From Triatoma infestans (lineage: Eukaryota; Arthropoda; Insecta; Hemiptera; Reduviidae): a stretch of 64,000 nt of DNA. A program made the translations under genes and the position numbers. Where the stretch lies: the NCBI GenBank assembly GCA_011037195.1, contig JAAEAF010003567.1, forward strand, positions 1-64,000. Reading direction: 5' to 3'. Positions within the stretch are counted from its first letter, which is position 1. Each line of letters begins with the position of its first letter. Below, one piece after another: positions 58,310 to 64,000 of the stretch. Below the pieces are notes generated by a model that saw only the letters and a program-made list of their open reading frames with translations, had not been told where the DNA came from and searched no databases.

Positions 58310-59075
58310 AATTGCTAGTATTTTTCTAAGCGATGGAATATCTAATCAGCATTGCTCTAAATAAGATCGCTTTAATTGGAGAATATGTGAAGAGATGATC
58401 TTATATACTGTTCTATCTTCAAAAGTGTTTCAAGCACTAGAGGTGCAGCATTGGCTAGCATGTAGAGAAGCAAGTATCTGTTTCCATTTTTGGAACAACT
58501 TTTGTTATCAATCAACCAGTTTAATTAAAAGATTAACTTTTAACTAAAACGACTTGGGACCAAAAATCGAAAACCTATCTAATAAACGCGTCAACTCCTT
58601 CTATCTCAGAAAGAGCACTTTCATTCAACTTAAGCGAAAGCGTGTTGAACTTCATTTAATTTACAGAACTATACGCTCTTATTCGAGGTGTGTCTATGTG
58701 CACCCGAATTGATTTATTTGATACGAGTTGGATATTTTCATTTTCACAATATATCTTTTACCTGCTAAATTGATATAGCAATTTTGCTTTAATATCGAAA
58801 TGGAATTGTTCATTTTGTACTTTTCCCTGGCCTAAACAAATGAAATGATAATGTACAAAAATGTTTTAATTTAAATTGGCCGCCATTGTACCAAATATAC
58901 TGTTCGAGATTAGGTCATTATATTATCGTATGGAAAGTATAATAATATATGAGTTAAAAACAAGTTTGTAATATTATTTACAACTGCACTGAAGCTGTTA
59001 ATAGGTTTTTTTATATTAAAAATATTTAAAATATCAAGTTACCCTTAACGGTTCCTGTTCTTTATAGAACGAACA
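58310..59075. other. AT-rich intergenic sequence upstream of ZAD gene
   Basis: No gene or repeat supported between the SINE and the candidate promoter region. Confidence 0.6.
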
Positions 59076-59079
59076 CAAC

Positions 59080-59380
59080 AGCCTTGTTCTTGAGTTGCGC
59101 CACTTTGCTCATTCTTTCATCGCCATTTTGTTGGGCAGTGCTGGCAACTTAGGCTTAATATTCTCGTTTTAAGTATTTGTGGGAAGTTATAGTGATTATG
59201 CTTAGTTTGTTTTTAATGATAGATAATTACTTTGGTTTTGAAAATGAAGTACATGAAGTTGTGATTACATTCACTTGAAAATACCTGTATTCGGGTGAGC
59301 CCTGAGCTTGAAGTATTGTGCAAGGTTTAGAAGTCTACTGATACAAAATAAAACCTACCTTCATTTGATTTAAGCTTCAA
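59080..59380 (+). promoter_or_regulatory. Candidate promoter / 5' UTR exon of the ZAD zinc-finger gene
   Basis: The local base composition becomes less AT-rich. A CGCCATTTTG motif (GCCAT core, as bound by Pho/YY1) lies near 59121-59130. A consensus donor, TTCAA before GTAAGT at 59381, precedes the coding exon acceptor at 59584. An untranslated first exon ending at 59380 is an inference from these signals. Confidence 0.35.
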
Positions 59381-59602
59381 GTAAGTAGTTGTAATGGATG
59401 TAACAAGGTATTAGCGTTTCGCTACACATACTTTGCTTATTTCAATGTATAACAAAGGTGAATTAACCTTCCTACTAGCAATCCGAAAGGAAAATTCTAG
59501 TTGGTTAGGTTGTCAACAAAAGACTCGACCACACAAAAAATTTCCCTTCAAAAAGCCACTACTTAAAAAAAAATTGTTTTACAGGTGAATGCTTCAACCA
59601 GA

Positions 59603-59898
59603 ATGACGGCAGATTCGCTGACAGAAAAAGGGAGCATTGTGTGTTTAATATGCAATGCAAGTGTTGGCGTTTCCACAAGGAACAGTTGTCCAATTTTTCA
59701 ATACAATGTAACCTCCTCTGAACAGCCTGTTGCCAATATTCTTAGTGTTATACTAGGGCAAGAAGTGAGAAAAGAGTTAGTTCATAGTGAAATTATATGT
59801 AAAAAATGTTACAAGCTATGTAACGAAGTAGACGAATTGCAAGAGCGTCTTACAGAGATCAAAATGGAACTGAACAACTATTATCAGAGAACCCTCAG
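59603..59898 (+). CDS. ZAD zinc-finger gene, first coding exon (ZAD domain)
   Basis: The exon probably starts at 59585 after tttacag, so 18 bp are 5' UTR. The donor is GTAATA at 59899 (CAG upstream). It contains the CLIC and CKKC pairs of the ZAD zinc site, 49 residues apart, within the usual size of the domain, followed by an amphipathic EVDELQERLTEIKMEL helix. Confidence 0.88.
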
Positions 59899-62800
59899 GT
59901 AATAATACATTTTATATACATTTGAGGAAAAAAAAAATGCAAATACCGGTTATTGGTAAATGTCAGAATTATTTCTTTCCGTCCGAATACTTTGCTCCAG
60001 CCAGAGTAGCTTGTAAAGGATTTAAACGTAAACCTCCGTAGTGACACGAGATTTTGCATTCATAAAAATCAGTCAGAAAGTAGATTTTCATGTGATTTTT
60101 TGTTAATTTTCAAATGTGTATTGACTAATTTGATAGCAGTGTGTTACAATTTGCTCACCCGTTCTGTGTTTATACATATCTTTATAAATGATTGCAAATA
60201 AATTTTTGCCTCTTACGCCTTCTTAAATGTTATGGATTATTTACCTTCATTTGAGTGAAGTGAAATGTTTAATATTTAAATTTGGCCTGTAATTTTCTTA
60301 TCCCTAACACAAAAAGTTGGGTTTTTTCAATTTTTGTTATTGTTATCCCGAGACAAATCAAATATTACTATTAATTCGACAACTTAGATGAAAGTGAATA
60401 CCGACTCCAACTTCTCTGAGATATTGAATGAATATTTGGATCGCAATGTTGCCAGATTTGTACCTTTCCGATTTCAGCTTCCTTTTCTAAACCAACCTGT
60501 TTATGTAGTTTGGGGTAAACAGCGTAAATGTTATCAGTTTAAGAGTATTCCGTTGAAGGCTTTTTTTCGTACTATTTCCAAATATTTGATATCCGATCGT
60601 AAACATAAAAAGAGCTGTATTTTCTATTTGTCCTTCTTTAACTAGGTTTGGTTATCTTATTTCGCTAAAACATCAACATCAATAAAACTTAACGGACGCA
60701 ACGCATTGGTTCAATGAATCAGTCTTCTTAATCGTATCTTCGAAAGTGATTTCAGTAAGAGTTTGATTTGTAATTTGCACTTTTAATATCGTTGGATAAT
60801 TTCATAGTTTCGTACTGTTAGTTATAGGTCTAGCAGTCTATTTGCTTACTGGTTTGTATTTTTATAAGTCGTCTCCAAATAAGTAGAGACTGCATCTTGT
60901 AAGCATCTCTGATGATTAAAGTGTGAATATGTAGAGTGGCCACTGTGCAACAGAGATTTTAAAATAGTCTGGGGAGTAAACCATAATAATTGCTTAAATT
61001 ACTAATCAGCAAGTCTTATGTTGGATGTCAGTGGAAATTGTCAGACCCTGAAGAAATGGCCAGAGATAGGAAGGTATTCCATAGGGTGGTTAAATCATTT
61101 ATTGCCAACAATATAAAATTTTATTTTTGATCACACTAGCACATGGCTTATTCGGGAGAGCATATACAAATTTTTTTCAAGGTGCTGCTTTAAAAGTTAA
61201 GTTTATCATTAGTCTTAACTCCAACATGGAAGGAAAATATTATAATTTACTTTGTGTATAACTTTCATCGATTTTTGCCTAGTATATATCTATATTACGT
61301 ACTTCATTTAGAAGTTCTTGATCATTACGTGGATTTGTTTATGTTGCCTAATTGATATGAAGTGAAATAATTTAGTATTAAAAAAAAACTCTACAATACA
61401 TGTATCTTTAACTCATTACCTGCGGTAGTTGATCTCACTGTTAGGACTGAATTTTCTATTCTATCAATTAAACGATGATACCCTGCTTTCTTTCACTGCT
61501 TTTTGGAAGGAGGAAGAAAAGTATACATTTTCTGTTGCTTTGTATAATATTAACTGATGCATTGTATCTTTTCCAGAAAAATGGAGGGAGGTCAAGATGA
61601 AGATTTAGATACTTCTTCATCACGTGTGTTTATAATTCCTAAGGCGCATGGTACTAGGAGACCCGGACGTCCCCGAAAAAATCCTGAACCAATATTGACA
61701 AAAGAAGATTCAAAATATCCGGAAGAAAATGGGGCTCTCGTATGTTTTTATCTATTGTTTTTCCTTCCTTTTTTTTCAGTACCTATATATGACAATAACA
61801 ATGAGCGGATATTATAATCTACCAGTTTTTATTACTTCAAAAGATTCATAGAATACCTTTAGCTAAAGAGTTGCTACTTTTAGGAAATGGAGGAGACGAT
61901 AGTGGAAGATGATGAAGATGAAGATGAGGATGACAGAGGGATAGGTATGGATGATGAGAATGATCTTGATTACGTACCTAATCCATCTTCTTTAGGAGTT
62001 AAAAGAAGTGGAGAAAACCTTAGAAAAGTACAACAAGCATTATTAGCCGCTTCCGGTCAATCAGCTGGTGATGTTCAGATTAAACTTGAAGTGATTGATG
62101 AAGGAGATGATGGCGACCAAATACTTGACAGAGATGGCTTACCAAAGAAGAAATCTCTTACTAAGAAGAAAGAACCTGATGTGCCAAATATTATTCCTAG
62201 AATGGTATACAAATTTGTACTATAGTAATAAAGCTAGTTTCCATGTCTTTTAATATCTAGATACTTAAAACTGGCTTTCTGAAATCAATGTCATTCCTTT
62301 TCTCCGCATAGATTTTCTACGATTTTAATTCAGAGTCATTTCTTAAGATTCTAATTACCAATTAGTATCTTTTACCAAGCTAGGATCTATCGAATAGAGA
62401 GTGCACTCATTGCATCACAGCTGTTAACACGTTCCTATGTAATGTTGGAATACAATTTACTTTTGAAGTAAAGGTAGTCTCTTGTGGTTTCATCTATATT
62501 TAGTTTGATTATGAACATAAAAATTTATCATACTGAACTTCCTTGCCGGCGTCTCTCCAGCTTCCCAACGCGCACTATTTAGGTATCCGTTCAACTTATG
62601 ATATTCAAATATATTGATATCATCAAAATATGCTGACTTATTCATCCTATACTAACAATCCTGTCAGTTTTGGTAAAAGAAATGTTGACAATTAAATTTT
62701 GAAGTTATATTATTTTGTAAGATTTCTTCCTAATTCCAGTGTTATAGAAGATAATTAGACTTTGTTATTAGATAACAAGGATTATATGACAAACAATCCT

Positions 62801-64000
62801 TTTTTTAAATAAAAATTTTATTTAAAAGTGCATGTGTTTGTGTTTATATATTTATGGAAGTATTATTAAGTCCAAAAATAAAAACCAATCAAAATTGAAA
62901 TGATAATTAGACAAATTTCTTCTGAGCGGAAGGTAGAAATTAAAAGATACCCAAGTCTTTAAGTGAAGTACCCAACAATAAGTAGGTGATATTTAAAGTG
63001 GCAAACTCTCACTAATATAATGATTAAACTCGACTTTCGAAGTGTATTACGGTATTTACTATTTCATAAATTAGTTCTGTGACCGTACTTTAATTTGATC
63101 ATATAGTTTCTTTCACTAGGGCCGGGTTTGATATAGTGGTTATGAGTATAGACTTGTAATTGGGAGGTCCCTAGTACGAGGCCCGCGTTATAACTGCTTA
63201 AGTTTATATTAGTCAAAAACATTTCAGTAGTATAGTATGTGCTTCCGACCCCGTCCACGAAACCTAATTTGGTAGTTGGATGTTAAGCCTGCCTGAAAAA
63301 ATAGTCATACTTTACTAGTTACTTTCACGCTTTCTTTTCAATAGCTTTTTCGTTAATTTTTTTAATAATTATAATTTATTTATAATTATAAATGTTTTGT
63401 AGATAGTAAGTCGAAATGGAAAGGTATACACATGTTTATTATGTTCGGCTGAAGAGAAGGTGCAAGGCGATGCAAAAGCCATTATTACACACATGAGAGA
63501 AACACATAACATTCGTCTCTATATATGCGACATGTGTGGTATGGAATTCTTGAAAAGGACTGAATTATCAGCACACTTTGATCAACATGTTGCCACTGAG
63601 GAAGGTGATTTCCAGTGTGATGTTTGTAATCGTGTTTTTAACAATCTTCGTCTGTTCAGAGTACATAAAAGGATGCATCAACCACAACCTAAGAATCATA
63701 TTTGTGAAATATGTGGCAAGGGTTTCTTGTAAGTATTTCTCAAATTAAATTTGAATAATTTTCTCAGATTTCGTTTCATTCGAATTCGTTATATTTTATA
63801 ATTAGTGAATCCACTCAATAACCTTCATCTTGTTCGGCTTTTACCAAAAGAATATTATCTATTGTAGATCTCGAAATACATTAGAAGAACATATGAATGT
63901 GCATACAGGTACTCGACCATATAAATGCAATGATTGTGGCAAAGACTTTGCATCTAAATATTCAGCCCGAGCTCATGAAAAAACTCATACAGAACGGCCG
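59603..64000 (+). CDS. ZAD-domain C2H2 zinc-finger DNA-binding protein with AT-hook (partial, continues past window)
   Basis: Exons 59603-59898, 61577-61739, 61884-62204, 63403-63728 and 63868-64000 join in frame (phases 2,0,0,2) to give 413 residues. Residues 11-85 are a ZAD domain (Cys14, Cys17, Cys66, Cys69), which mediates homodimerisation in arthropod zinc-finger factors. Residues 127-133 (RPGRPRK) are an AT-hook. Residues 161-170 are an Asp/Glu run. Zinc fingers follow: an atypical one (Cys271, Cys274, His290, His295), then classical C2H2 fingers at 302-322, 332-352, 361-381 and 389-409, with a TGTRPYKC linker before the fifth. The open frame continues at the window end with a TERP linker start, so more fingers are expected. 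The ATG at 59603 is the first in the exon in frame. It should be a nuclear sequence-specific transcription or chromatin regulator; the target is unknown. Confidence 0.88.
60388..60645 (+). pseudogene. Unassigned 85-codon ORF in ZAD-gene intron, possible LINE fragment
   Basis: This is an open frame inside the first intron of the ZAD gene. The stretch ARFVPFRFQLPFLNQPVYVV followed by KCYQFK weakly resembles the linker between endonuclease and reverse transcriptase in jockey-like LINEs (a VP(F/L)-x-P-W/V ... K-x-FK pattern). There is no catalytic motif. It could be chance. Confidence 0.25.
61577..61739 (+). CDS. ZAD zinc-finger gene, AT-hook exon
   Basis: The acceptor is ttttccag and the donor is GTATGT at 61740. 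It begins with the base completing Arg99. It encodes RVFIIPKAHGTRRPGRPRKN, where the GRP core flanked by Arg/Lys is a minor-groove AT-hook. Confidence 0.85.
61884..62204 (+). CDS. ZAD zinc-finger gene, acidic linker exon
   Basis: The acceptor is ctacttttag and the donor is GTATAC at 62205, in phase 0 on both sides. It encodes an Asp/Glu run, DLDYVPNPSSLGVKRSGENL, then a Lys-rich KKKSLTKKKEPD stretch that could serve as a nuclear localisation signal (inference). Confidence 0.85.
63119..63327 (+). repeat. tRNA-derived SINE, family 1, copy 2
   Basis: It is collinear with the copy at 29321 across the whole body (cttccgaccccgtccacgaa; taatttggtagttggatgtt). The B box is decayed (agtacgaggcc), so this copy is older or inactive. 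It lies in the intron before the zinc-finger exon of the ZAD gene. Confidence 0.85.
63403..63728 (+). CDS. ZAD zinc-finger gene, zinc fingers 1-4 (first part)
   Basis: The acceptor is gttttgtag and the donor is GTAAGT at 63729. It carries an atypical first finger with a 15-residue Cys-to-His spacing, two classical fingers, and the Cys pair of the fourth finger (CEICGKGF). Its His pair is in the next exon. Confidence 0.88.
63868..64000 (+). CDS. ZAD zinc-finger gene, finger 4 end and finger 5
   Basis: The acceptor is ctattgtag. The first base completes Leu369. It supplies the His pair of finger 4 and a complete finger 5 (CNDCGKDF ... HEKTH), followed by TERP, the usual inter-finger linker, at the last base of the window. 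The exon is cut by the window edge. Confidence 0.85.

Overview
The window is AT-rich arthropod nuclear DNA, most probably from an insect. The evidence is GT-AG spliced genes with long introns, a ZAD-type C2H2 zinc-finger gene (ZAD is essentially an arthropod domain), and many eukaryotic transposon fossils: mariner, hAT, Harbinger, several LINEs, a Ty3/gypsy element, tRNA-derived SINEs and a Helentron/DINE-like family. No bacterial signal was found. The insect order cannot be fixed from sequence alone.

Two protein-coding genes are supported, both on the + strand. (1) At 37240-45172, eight phase-consistent exons give the last 345 residues of a multi-exon protein: a terminal helix resembling the end of a PH domain, a Ser/Pro/Thr-rich segment, two charged helical segments and a stop at 45170-45172. 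It most resembles the C-terminus of a RhoGEF2-type Rho exchange factor. A short ATG exon at 18527-18597 ends in the phase needed to join 37240 and may be an alternative first exon. (2) At 59603-64000, five exons encode a ZAD / AT-hook / acidic linker / C2H2 zinc-finger DNA-binding protein that runs off the window.

The rest is intron, intergenic DNA and transposon wreckage. From 1 to 17 kb the sequence is dense with copies of a roughly 1 kb non-coding family. Its ends form asymmetric terminal inverted repeats, with a 3' hairpin and an internal CA/GT microsatellite, the layout of Helentron-associated DINE-like elements. At 16928-17538 an internally deleted Harbinger element has 48-bp TIRs and TTA duplications. 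It keeps a MADF-domain ORF on the minus strand and what looks like a transposase start on the plus strand. From 19 to 23 kb there are hAT fossils and an I-like LINE with a (TAA)n tail. A near-complete mariner with two opposing frameshifts lies at 32550-33846. A fold-back element lies at 34.7-35.0 kb. At 40.7-41.8 kb a palindromic element with a hammerhead-like hairpin sits beside a minus-strand LINE that reaches a RhoGEF splice acceptor. From 50 to 58 kb there is a second LINE, a decayed mariner and a gypsy element. Two tRNA-derived SINE families are scattered through the introns.

The strongest candidates for little-described biology are the Helentron-like family, the compact two-ORF Harbinger, the hairpin-bearing palindrome and the possible 18.6-kb-upstream alternative first exon.
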